A stretch of 6,056 nt of DNA, taken from Oscillospiraceae bacterium (GTDB taxonomy: Bacteria; Bacillota; Clostridia; Oscillospirales; Ruminococcaceae). The DNA is taken from assembly GCA_020024185.1 (NCBI GenBank), contig JAHHUD010000080.1:1-6056 (forward strand). The letters are read 5' to 3'. Below the pieces are notes generated by a model. It was not told the origin of the DNA and did no database searches. It saw only the letters and a program-made list of their open reading frames with translations. Made by a program: the position numbers and the translations under genes. Positions 1 to 6,056 of the stretch are shown one piece after another (the first letter of the stretch is position 1; the number at the start of each line of letters is the position of its first letter).

Positions 1-55
1 GATACTGTCATGAATAATTTTTCGGACACGGGTTCAACTCCCGTCGCCTCCACCA
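1..55 (+). ncRNA. ssrA: tmRNA (ssrA), 3' end only
   Basis: This is the 3' terminal part of transfer-messenger RNA, which rescues stalled ribosomes by trans-translation. The T arm is visible: stem ACGGG at 28-32, loop TTCAACT at 33-39, stem CCCGT at 40-44. It is followed by the acceptor strand CGCCTCC (45-51), discriminator A52 and an encoded CCA (53-55). The TTCGGAC lead-in before the T arm matches the usual tmRNA 3' end, and there is no anticodon arm just upstream as a tRNA would need. The 5' half, including the tag-peptide frame, lies outside the window, so the tag cannot be read. The gene end appears intact, as expected when an element integrates here and restores the 3' end. A class II tRNA is the less likely alternative. 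Confidence 0.88.
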
Positions 56-61
56 AACACC

Positions 62-90
62 AAAAAAGCCTTTAAAATAAAGGCTTTTTT
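62..90 (+). terminator. Rho-independent terminator after ssrA
   Basis: A perfect 12-bp inverted repeat, AAAAAAGCCTTT (62-73) and AAAGGCTTTTTT (79-90), encloses a 5-base loop. It has a GCC/GGC core and ends in six T residues. It starts seven bases after the CCA of the tmRNA, so it should end ssrA transcription. Because the A and T runs are symmetrical it could also act on the other strand. If the integration crossover lies in the ssrA 3' end, this terminator would belong to the incoming element. Confidence 0.85.
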
Positions 91-96
91 GTTTTA

Positions 97-116
97 TGTA
101 CACGATTTGTACACGA
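97..116 (+). repeat. Tandem TGTACACGA pair, putative integrase arm-type sites
   Basis: Two identical 9-mers, TGTACACGA at 97-105 and 108-116, lie in the same orientation 11 bp apart, about one helical turn. They sit about 40 bp beyond the tmRNA CCA. Tandem short direct repeats next to the core site are typical arm-type sites bound by the N-terminal domain of tyrosine integrases, so attL arm sites are the preferred reading. Each copy contains the palindrome TGTACA, so a transcription-factor operator is possible. The repeat is seen directly; the function is inferred. Confidence 0.5.
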
Positions 117-286
117 ATTACAATATTTAATATTGAAAATATTTATAAATTTTAAATATAATGCAAAATAAAAGCCTGGTAGTATTCTATTAGATACCAT
201 CAAAATTTTGTCTTATATTTCTTATTCAATAATTAATCAATATTTTTCTTCTGTTTTTTCTTTCAGTTTTATTCATAATTTCATAA

Positions 287-557
287 GAGTTGGCGGAAAA
301 CTCATCTACTCCAAAGTCAGTTACTTAAAGGTTCGGCTCAGTATTGCTAACAGATAGTTTTAGAATATATTACTACTCATATGCTTAGACATACTTATGC
401 ATCTATACTATATGAGGCTGGTATTGATGTTAAATCTGCTCAGGACTTGCTCGGCCACGCTGATATACAAACAACCCCCAATATTTATATTCATATAACC
501 AATGACAAAAAATCCAAAACAGCAAATAAACTCAATGCACATTTTAATAAACAGTAA
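287..557 (+). pseudogene. Tyrosine recombinase/integrase, C-terminal remnant, frameshifted
   Basis: This is the C-terminal end of a phage/ICE-type tyrosine recombinase catalytic domain. The clean part reads from 351 to the TAA at 555-557. It contains THMLRHTYAS (HxxR box: His 378-380, Arg 387-389), DLLGHAD (second catalytic His 456-458) and TTPNIYIH, with the nucleophilic Tyr at 486-488. Upstream, in another frame, 287-358 reads like the preceding family segment (TPKSVT, then RFGSVL), interrupted by TAA at 326-328. Dropping one T from the TTTT run at 358-361 joins it as LEYITTHMLRH, so a one-base insertion is the likely frameshift. The N-terminal arm-binding and core-binding domains and catalytic Arg I are absent; a complete integrase would be about 350-400 residues. 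Pro in the TTPNIY segment is also atypical, where Met is common. The remnant cannot be active alone. Its position just inside the ssrA end suggests it once drove this integration. Confidence 0.85.
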
Positions 558-595
558 AAATTATATTTAATTACTATTTTAATTTATTTTAGATT

Positions 596-600
596 GGAGA
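596..600 (+). promoter_or_regulatory. Ribosome binding site for the DUF4209 gene
   Basis: GGAGA ends nine bases before the ATG at 610, a good Shine-Dalgarno match that fixes this start. The gap back to the recombinase stop is 52 bases of A/T-rich DNA, in which I see no convincing -35/-10 pair. The promoter is therefore either weak or further upstream in the remnant. Confidence 0.75.
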
Positions 601-609
601 CATAATATT

Positions 610-2385
610 ATGACATTGTATGAAGTACTTGATAACATTATTGTTGGAAACGAACCAACAATATCTACAGATGTTTTCTCTAATGAAGAATGTAATAAAA
701 TATCATCAAATTCTGATAAAATCATGTTCAGTTTAATAAAAAAAATCTGTTCTATGTATTGTACCGTATCTGATAAAACTATAAAATTTGGGCCTAAAGT
801 AGTAGTTGAAGATTTACATGACACTGATTATGATAGTCTAAAACAATTAGATTTTAGCAAATTACCTTTAAATATTCGTGCATTAATATCTTCTCTACTA
901 TGGATTCAAAAAAAAGATTACGAATTTTCAGAGATAGCATGTGACTCTTATTTTGAGTTATATAAATTATGGATTGTAAATGAAAGTTGGCCTGTATGCA
1001 TAGATGCTATTAAAAAAGTTATTTATATTTCTTTGTCCACTAGAAATAAAAATCTTAATTCATATTTTAAACATATTTTAAATGATATTATAAGTTTGAA
1101 TGGTGAAGACGAAAGCTTTTTATCTATTAAGTTAATACAATTACTTATTGAAAGCAAATATGATGATGATAGTAAAACGATACCTATAATTGATAAAATA
1201 ATAAAATCTTCCACAGATAATATCAACAAGTTAGAATTAGCATATGAAATAAAAATCAAACATCCTAAAATTAAAAATAATGCAAATATCGTTAAAGCAA
1301 CAAATATCAAGCTTGCTGAGTTTTATGTAAATTATGCAGATAATCTCATGACTGAAAGTTCTAAAAATGCTATGTCAGCTGAACACTTCATTTTAATGGC
1401 TGTTCAAATTTATAGAAATAATCATGAACCCGAAAAAGCTGAAGAAACACATAAAAAACTGATAAATATCCAAAATCAAATTTCTAATAATCTTTCCAGT
1501 TTACAATATTCTTTCACCTTAAATGGATTTGATAAAATATTCGAGATTAATTTTAAAGGACTGTCTTTTCAAGAATCTCTTATTAGATTGTCTTATATGA
1601 TACCATTTGAAAAAAAAGATAGTATAAAAAAACACATATTAAACAAAGCAAAAAAATATCCACTACAATATTTATGCAATACTAATATAATAAATAAGTC
1701 TGGGCAAACACTATTTAAAATGCCTCCTTTAATATCAGCAGATATAAATGACTCTGATTTAAATACACGTATTCATTATGAATTATTTTGCAAACAATCT
1801 TTTACCGGAAATATATTTATACGTTCTATGTGGTTAAATATTATTAAACAAATTAATTTCACACAAAATGATTTAGATTTTTTAATATGTAACAATGGTA
1901 TAATTCCTAGTGGAATGGGAGATATTTTTAAAAAAGCCATATATCTTGGTTTAAAAGGTCAATATTTTGAATCAATTACAATACTAGCCCCTCAAGTAGA
2001 AAATTTATTTAGAAATCTTGCTCATGATTGTGGAGCAATAACTGTCACAATTGAAGCGGATGGTACTTCAAAGCAAAAAGTTCTAAGTTCTATTTTTGAT
2101 TTACCCGAGTTATTAGAATCTTATGACAATGATATTTTGTTCAACTTCAGAAGTCTGTTAAACGAGCAATCTGGTGCTAATATTAGAAATAATATAGCAC
2201 ATGGATTATTAACAGAAGAGGATTGCGAACAAGGTATTTATATTTATTTTATTTTTGCAGTTATCAAATTACTAACACTCACATCTCCTCAATGTGATAA
2301 TATTGTAAATAAAAACCCTGATTTATTAAGCTACTCATTGCCTGAAAACTTAGATAATATTATTTCTGATTTTAAAATTAATTGA
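610..2385 (+). CDS. DUF4209-type domain protein, candidate HEPN-like RNase/defence cargo
   Basis: An intact 591-residue, predicted soluble and largely alpha-helical protein with no signal peptide or membrane segment. The C-terminal part, roughly residues 445-560, resembles the DUF4209 family. It has a helix APQVENLFRNL (E464, R468) and the sequence RNNIAHG at 526-532, matching the RNxxxHG motif that defines the family. R526 and H531 are spaced Rx4H, as in HEPN ribonucleases, so RNA cleavage is plausible but not shown. A eukaryotic DUF4209 protein (ERMARD) has been linked to RNA degradation. The long N-terminal region (1-440) is rich in Asn, Lys and Ile and has repeat-like helices that I cannot assign. 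The gene stands alone between a dead recombinase and a convergent phage gene, with no partner toxin, antitoxin or methylase. It is visibly more AT-rich than the gene to its right, which suggests separate acquisition. An abortive-infection or other defence role is inferred from context only. Confidence 0.8.
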   Translation: MTLYEVLDNIIVGNEPTISTDVFSNEECNKISSNSDKIMFSLIKKICSMYCTVSDKTIKFGPKVVVEDLHDTDYDSLKQLDFSKLPLNIRALISSLLWIQKKDYEFSEIACDSYFELYKLWIVNESWPVCIDAIKKVIYISLSTRNKNLNSYFKHILNDIISLNGEDESFLSIKLIQLLIESKYDDDSKTIPIIDKIIKSSTDNINKLELAYEIKIKHPKIKNNANIVKATNIKLAEFYVNYADNLMTESSKNAMSAEHFILMAVQIYRNNHEPEKAEETHKKLINIQNQISNNLSSLQYSFTLNGFDKIFEINFKGLSFQESLIRLSYMIPFEKKDSIKKHILNKAKKYPLQYLCNTNIINKSGQTLFKMPPLISADINDSDLNTRIHYELFCKQSFTGNIFIRSMWLNIIKQINFTQNDLDFLICNNGIIPSGMGDIFKKAIYLGLKGQYFESITILAPQVENLFRNLAHDCGAITVTIEADGTSKQKVLSSIFDLPELLESYDNDILFNFRSLLNEQSGANIRNNIAHGLLTEEDCEQGIYIYFIFAVIKLLTLTSPQCDNIVNKNPDLLSYSLPENLDNIISDFKIN

Positions 2386-2391
2386 TATGTA

Positions 2392-2409
2392 AAATAATAA
2401 CTATTATTT
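2392..2409 (+). repeat. Weak A/T-only hairpin after the DUF4209 gene
   Basis: AAATAATA (2392-2399) and TATTATTT (2402-2409) form an inverted repeat seven bases after the stop codon at 2383-2385. The stem has no G or C and there is no following T run, so it is unlikely to terminate well. No better terminator lies before the bidirectional one at 2573-2602, so transcripts of the DUF4209 gene may run on to that point. Confidence 0.3.
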
Positions 2410-2488
2410 ATGTTATAGTCAAATTACATAAATGATGCGCTACTTAATTTAGCTTTATAATTATTTTTATATATGAGCCAGCAATTAC

Positions 2489-2504
2489 ATTGATTTTAAT
2501 CAAT
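2489..2504. repeat. Short inverted repeat ATTGATT/AATCAAT
   Basis: Two 7-base arms, ATTGATT (2489-2495) and AATCAAT (2498-2504), separated by two T residues. It lies 22 bp before the second tandem repeat pair. It could be a protein-binding site of the element, but in such AT-rich DNA chance is a fair explanation. Confidence 0.3.
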
Positions 2505-2525
2505 AAAACTATTTATTTTAAGCAG

Positions 2526-2544
2526 TGACACAGTATTGACACAG
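2526..2544 (+). repeat. Tandem TGACACAG pair, second putative integrase arm-type site
   Basis: TGACACAG at 2526-2533 recurs at 2537-2544, in the same orientation and 11 bp apart. The period and layout equal those of the pair beside ssrA, and the unit is related (TGTACACGA versus TGACACAG, sharing TG-ACAC). This suggests recognition by a related or different tyrosine integrase, and may mark an element end or the junction between stacked elements. The repeat is seen directly; the function is inferred. No att core duplication is visible next to it. Confidence 0.4.
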
Positions 2545-2572
2545 CAAATTTGATACATAAACTAATCAAGAC

Positions 2573-2602
2573 AAAAAGCCGGAGAATAATCCCCGGCTTT
2601 TT
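2573..2602. terminator. Bidirectional intrinsic terminator between convergent genes
   Basis: AAAAAGCCGG (2573-2582) pairs with CCGGCTTTTT (2593-2602) around a 10-base loop, giving a GC-rich core with T runs on both strands. It lies 10 bases past the stop codon of the minus-strand phage gene, so it ends that late transcript. On the plus strand it would stop read-through from the DUF4209 gene. Confidence 0.85.
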
Positions 2603-2611
2603 TACTTTTTC

Positions 2612-5600
2612 TTATTTATAAGGATTATTTTTAGCTTTTGGGAACATCATTTCAAACATCAATGCTTTTTGTTCTTTTGTCCAATTTGTACGGTCAAGAT
2701 ATTGTATAAGTTCTTCTTGTTTTAAACTTCCGTTACCGTCATAGTCTGCTTTCTTTTTAATATTTAAAATATTTTCGTATGCTGTTTTTCTATCAACACC
2801 ATAATTTACAAGCTTATCTACCTTTTCAACATTCTTTTCTGCCAAGCTTAATCCCTTTTCTTTTGGTTCAGTTTTTTGTTCTTGCTTTCTTGTTTGTTTT
2901 GCAAGCTCAAAAGCTTCACTGTTACTTATTCCGGATTTTTTAAACATCTCAAAGTACACTGCTTCTTCTTTTGAGAGTCCTTTAAATCCATTATCTACAT
3001 ACTCTTTGGCTTCCGGTATACTCCATTTACCAAGTACCGCAGTCTTTGCATTTTTTATTGGATTTGATGTATCAAATGCAAATTGCACTTTCTTTTCTCC
3101 TTCATCATCAATAGAATACTGCACACCTTCATTGTTTACAATTAAATCATACGCATCAAAAGCTTTTTTAACTTGTCCTCCTGCAAACGGCATACCTAAA
3201 TACCAAAGTGGTTTTGTTCCTTCTTTTTTTAGAATATCTTTTTTCTTTTCTGATGAAACTTCATTGTCAAATAATTTTGCCATTTGTGCCATATTCGGAA
3301 CTGCACTGCTTATAGGAACACGACCACCACCCACAATCCCACTTACAAAAGGCAGTTCTTCAGATACATTTGTGATTGTATTTGAAATTGCTTTAATCGG
3401 TTTTTCTGTTGTGAAATCTTTGTATATTCCATATCCTATATCAATAGGGTCAAAAGCCGGTTTTCTACCCATTAATTTTTCATAACCAAAATTATACAAC
3501 CACGATGCAATAGCATATTTTGCAATAGCATATATAATTGATAACATTCCCTTTTCCTGCAAGTTCCTTGGTAAATCTTTTACAAGATATCTAAGCTGGT
3601 TATTCTGTTCTACTTGAAACATAGTTATAGCTTTTGTAAGAGGATTTTTTACATCAAAAATTAAAGGCACTGCTCCTTTTGACCTATCTGCCAGTATGCT
3701 TGCTGCAAAACTATTTGCATTTTCAATAGCTGAATTATAGTCCATACCGCTGTCTATATTCTGCAAATATTTTGCTCTTGTAACAACATTTGATGTAAAG
3801 CTATCTATTATCTCCATTAACACTCCGGCTTTTTTGCTTGCTTTCTGCATTTTGGTTAACATAAGCTTATCACCAGGAAATCTATTTGTAAGAAAATCAC
3901 TGCTTGCAACAAAACCGTCATCTTTGCCAAACATAGATTTCATTGTGTCATTCATGGCTCTTAACATATTAGCAGGTTTTATTTCTCCACTTGCTTGTGC
4001 TATTGGGATAAAGTTTGTAAGTGCAGAGCCTATATTTGCACCTATCATATTTCCTGCTATTCTGTTCTCCATAGATTTTGACAAAGTGTATATTCCACGT
4101 CCTATATCGTGTTCTATTCCTCTGTCAGTTGTGCTTTTCTTGCCGGCAAGATTATTTGTGTAATCTCTTAAATATGTTACAAAGTTTGATAAATTAAAGT
4201 TCTTTATTTCTTGTGTCAAATCTTCTCTTAATTTGATTTTATCTTCTTCTGTACCGTCAAGGGTTTCAATTCTGTCAAATTCTTCCCTTACACCTTTATC
4301 ACTTGCAAGATAGCGAAGTCTGTTTTCTAATGCTCTAAGATTTTGAATATTATCTGTGTGATATATAATGTTGGACACTCCATCAATATATTGGTCAAAA
4401 CCTTTTACTGCATCATATACTGTTGAGTCTCCTTTTCTTGTAAGCGCATTTGCAAACCATGTTTTGCCAGGTTTAAATGTTTCTGTCATACCTGCTATAC
4501 TTGTTGGTATTGTATTATTTTGTATTTCAAAACCAACTCTTCTTGCAAGTTTTGTTAACACCGTATCCTTTTCTTCCATAAAGTGCGGAAAATAGTTTTC
4601 TATTTCTCCCAAAGGTGCATAACCGTTTCTCAATAAAGCGTCATTTGCCATATCGTAAAGGTCTTTATAAATTTTTGTAAATTCAGTTACTGCATTTTTA
4701 ATCTTTTCTAAATCTGCTCCACTTTCTTTTACTTGCTGTTGGGTTATTTTGTTTTCTCCCAATAGCTGAACTAGAGAACTTTCATTTACTTTCATTTTAT
4801 AAATTTCTTTATCATCATACACCGTTATGTCATATAGCTTTTTATTTCCGGCATCCAACTTTAAAGTCCTAATTCTTTCTCTTAAAGAATTTTTAAGGCG
4901 ATTGCTTTCTGCTTCTGACTTATGAATTGGAGAAATATATGTGTCTATAATAGTCTGTGATACTTTGCTGTCTGGAACAATATCCCTTATATTTCTTTCA
5001 AAAGTTTCAGTTGAATACGCAAGTCCTATCTTTTTATCTTTCCACCCTCTAAATGTTTTAAGAACATTATCTGCCGTGTCGTTTCTTTTTTCTGTTATAT
5101 CTTTCTTGTACTGTCTTATTGGCTTTTTGGCATCTTCCAAAGCTTTTTTTGCTGAAAATACTGCAAGAATTTTATTTCTGTTATCACCGGTTACAAGGTT
5201 AGGGTCTCCACCATTCACAAGAGTATCAACAAGCTTTTTATCTTTCTCAGTTAAAAGAATATCTTTTATCACTCTATTATAATCCTTTTGAGCATTATAA
5301 ACTTTTTTCTGTGCAGCCTTGTATTCTTCTTGTGTCATAGGCTTATAGTTTGCTTTTCCTTGTTCTTTTTCCAAAATAATACGACGATTATCGGACTCAA
5401 ATTTTTCAACTTGATTAAGCTCCTTAACATAGTTATTTATAGCATACTGCAAATCTTGTTTTATATATTCTTTATATTCATTACTGTGTTCTCCGTAATA
5501 TTTATCAAGACTTATTTCTTTTTCTGCTAACTTATCGTATACTTCACCTATTCTGACTATTTGGTCCTCCGGATTTACTATTTTCTCTGAGAACAGTTCA

Positions 5601-6056
5601 GGATATTTTTCGTTAAATTCTTTATAAAGAACATCAACTGCTATACCATCTTTTGAAAAAACTAATTTACCAAAATATTTTTTTCTCATATCCTGAAACA
5701 CTTCTGTAGGTGTATACTTAAACCTTGTTTCTCTAAGTTCTTTTTTTAGAGAATTGTATTGCTTACTGAAATTATCATCTATGATTTTACCTTTGTTAAA
5801 TGCTGTGTTCATAATATTATCTATGGAAGCATTGTCTATCTTGCCTGTTTGTTTAATCTGTTTTGATATTTCTTTTACTATATCTTTAATGACACCTTGT
5901 TTATCTGCATAAGAAACTCCAAAAGCATTGCTTATACTTTTTATTAGTGTATTTTCTGCTTTTCTTTGAACATCTGCACTTTTGGCAGTAACACCACTTT
6001 GTGAGATTTTTTCAATAGATTCTTCAATTGTTAGTCCTTTAAAGTCATTTTGTTTG
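2612..6056 (-). CDS. Giant phage/prophage polyvalent-type protein, C-terminal part, start outside window
   Basis: The frame runs from the stop at 2612-2614 to the window edge without interruption, giving at least 1147 residues with no start in view. The Met at 5810-5812 has no Shine-Dalgarno and the frame continues 81 codons above it (NDFKGLTIEESIEKISQSG and onward), so it is internal. Numbering from that Met: 1-230 is highly charged and probably coiled coil; about 450-490 holds KTWFANALTRKG and a Tyr-rich helix; 586-606 is a Gly/Ala-rich hydrophobic stretch; 732-750 is FQVEQNNQLRYLVKDLPRN; 758-775 is a hydrophobic helix that may contact membrane; 1023-1034 is an EF-hand loop; the end is KNNPYK. 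The layout resembles C-terminal portions of very large Firmicutes phage proteins (polyvalent or internal virion proteins) thought to enter the cell with phage DNA. No enzymatic domain is visible in this part. Exact function unknown. It is the last gene of a leftward transcript ending at the adjacent terminator. Confidence 0.8.
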   Translation of the reverse strand, partial: KQNDFKGLTIEESIEKISQSGVTAKSADVQRKAENTLIKSISNAFGVSYADKQGVIKDIVKEISKQIKQTGKIDNASIDNIMNTAFNKGKIIDDNFSKQYNSLKKELRETRFKYTPTEVFQDMRKKYFGKLVFSKDGIAVDVLYKEFNEKYPELFSEKIVNPEDQIVRIGEVYDKLAEKEISLDKYYGEHSNEYKEYIKQDLQYAINNYVKELNQVEKFESDNRRIILEKEQGKANYKPMTQEEYKAAQKKVYNAQKDYNRVIKDILLTEKDKKLVDTLVNGGDPNLVTGDNRNKILAVFSAKKALEDAKKPIRQYKKDITEKRNDTADNVLKTFRGWKDKKIGLAYSTETFERNIRDIVPDSKVSQTIIDTYISPIHKSEAESNRLKNSLRERIRTLKLDAGNKKLYDITVYDDKEIYKMKVNESSLVQLLGENKITQQQVKESGADLEKIKNAVTEFTKIYKDLYDMANDALLRNGYAPLGEIENYFPHFMEEKDTVLTKLARRVGFEIQNNTIPTSIAGMTETFKPGKTWFANALTRKGDSTVYDAVKGFDQYIDGVSNIIYHTDNIQNLRALENRLRYLASDKGVREEFDRIETLDGTEEDKIKLREDLTQEIKNFNLSNFVTYLRDYTNNLAGKKSTTDRGIEHDIGRGIYTLSKSMENRIAGNMIGANIGSALTNFIPIAQASGEIKPANMLRAMNDTMKSMFGKDDGFVASSDFLTNRFPGDKLMLTKMQKASKKAGVLMEIIDSFTSNVVTRAKYLQNIDSGMDYNSAIENANSFAASILADRSKGAVPLIFDVKNPLTKAITMFQVEQNNQLRYLVKDLPRNLQEKGMLSIIYAIAKYAIASWLYNFGYEKLMGRKPAFDPIDIGYGIYKDFTTEKPIKAISNTITNVSEELPFVSGIVGGGRVPISSAVPNMAQMAKLFDNEVSSEKKKDILKKEGTKPLWYLGMPFAGGQVKKAFDAYDLIVNNEGVQYSIDDEGEKKVQFAFDTSNPIKNAKTAVLGKWSIPEAKEYVDNGFKGLSKEEAVYFEMFKKSGISNSEAFELAKQTRKQEQKTEPKEKGLSLAEKNVEKVDKLVNYGVDRKTAYENILNIKKKADYDGNGSLKQEELIQYLDRTNWTKEQKALMFEMMFPKAKNNPYK
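2711..2746 (-). other. EF-hand calcium-binding loop in the phage protein
   Basis: These 12 codons encode DYDGNGSLKQEE, a canonical EF-hand loop: Asp at positions 1 and 3, Asn at 5, Gly at 6, Ser at 7, Leu at 8, Glu at 12. It is followed by a helix rich in Leu and Tyr, then a WTKEQKALMFEMMF helix, giving a helix-loop-helix at the extreme C-terminus. One loop is clear; I do not see a paired second loop. Calcium binding is inferred from the residues. Confidence 0.75.

Noticed and set aside
120..286. Possible small gene or excisionase between the repeat pair and the recombinase remnant
   Set aside because: The stretch is A/T-rich with stops in all frames and no start with a ribosome binding site; I see nothing recognisable in it.
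579..1310. Minus-strand open frames of 81 and 95 codons within the DUF4209 gene
   Set aside because: They are antisense shadows of the intact 591-codon gene, with no domain signal or ribosome binding site.
2536..2557. TTGACA at 2536 as a promoter -35 box
   Set aside because: No acceptable -10 lies 16-18 bases downstream, the hexamer is part of the tandem repeat, and a strong terminator follows immediately.
2386..2570. Possible CRISPR, riboswitch or small ORF in the spacer after the DUF4209 gene
   Set aside because: There are only two copies of an 8-mer, no longer repeat-spacer pattern, no structured conserved motif, and only very short frames such as the one starting at ATGATG near 2432.
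5204..5213. GTCTCCACCA, resembling the tmRNA 3' end and a possible att duplicate
   Set aside because: The match is only 9 of 10 bases, there is no T-arm match beside it, and it lies inside the uninterrupted phage coding frame.
2612..5530. Several 75-159 codon open frames on the plus strand opposite the phage gene
   Set aside because: They lie antisense to a continuous, coherent long frame, have no ribosome binding sites and translate to the hydrophobic Ser/Phe/Leu-rich strings typical of the reverse of Lys/Glu-rich genes.

Overview
This AT-rich window looks like the left end of a mobile element integrated at the 3' end of a tmRNA gene (ssrA), in a low-GC anaerobic bacterium. A Clostridia/Negativicutes-like Firmicute is the best guess, from base composition, the recombinase style and the phage protein style. 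The sequence alone does not fix the taxon.

Layout, left to right. (1) Bases 1-55 are the last part of ssrA: T arm, acceptor strand and encoded CCA. A strong intrinsic terminator follows at 62-90. (2) At 97-116 there is a tandem pair of TGTACACGA repeats spaced 11 bp apart, resembling integrase arm-binding sites. (3) At 287-557 lies the broken C-terminal end of a tyrosine recombinase. It keeps the HxxR box, the second His and the Tyr, but carries an in-frame stop and a one-base frameshift. (4) At 610-2385 (+) is an intact 591-residue protein with a C-terminal DUF4209-type domain and an RNNIAHG motif, which is compatible with a HEPN-like RNase centre. It stands alone, is much more AT-rich than the gene to its right, and is the best candidate for cargo (possibly defence) function. 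(5) At 2386-2611 is an AT-rich spacer with a second tandem pair of 8-mers (TGACACAG, again 11 bp apart) and a bidirectional terminator. (6) From 2612 to the right edge, on the minus strand, is the 3' part of a very large phage-type protein, at least 1147 residues, ending in a canonical EF-hand loop. Its frame stays open to the last base, so its true start is outside the window.

How the parts fit (inference): ssrA 3' ends are well-known integration sites for tyrosine-recombinase elements. The site, the repeats and the recombinase remnant mark the left boundary. The phage-type gene, reading toward ssrA, marks a prophage or prophage-derived element extending rightward. The DUF4209 gene sits between the integration end and the convergent phage gene, where cargo genes are often carried. 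No second copy of the ssrA 3' end is visible, so the other boundary should lie beyond base 6056. Alternatively, two elements are stacked in tandem, with a junction near the second repeat pair.
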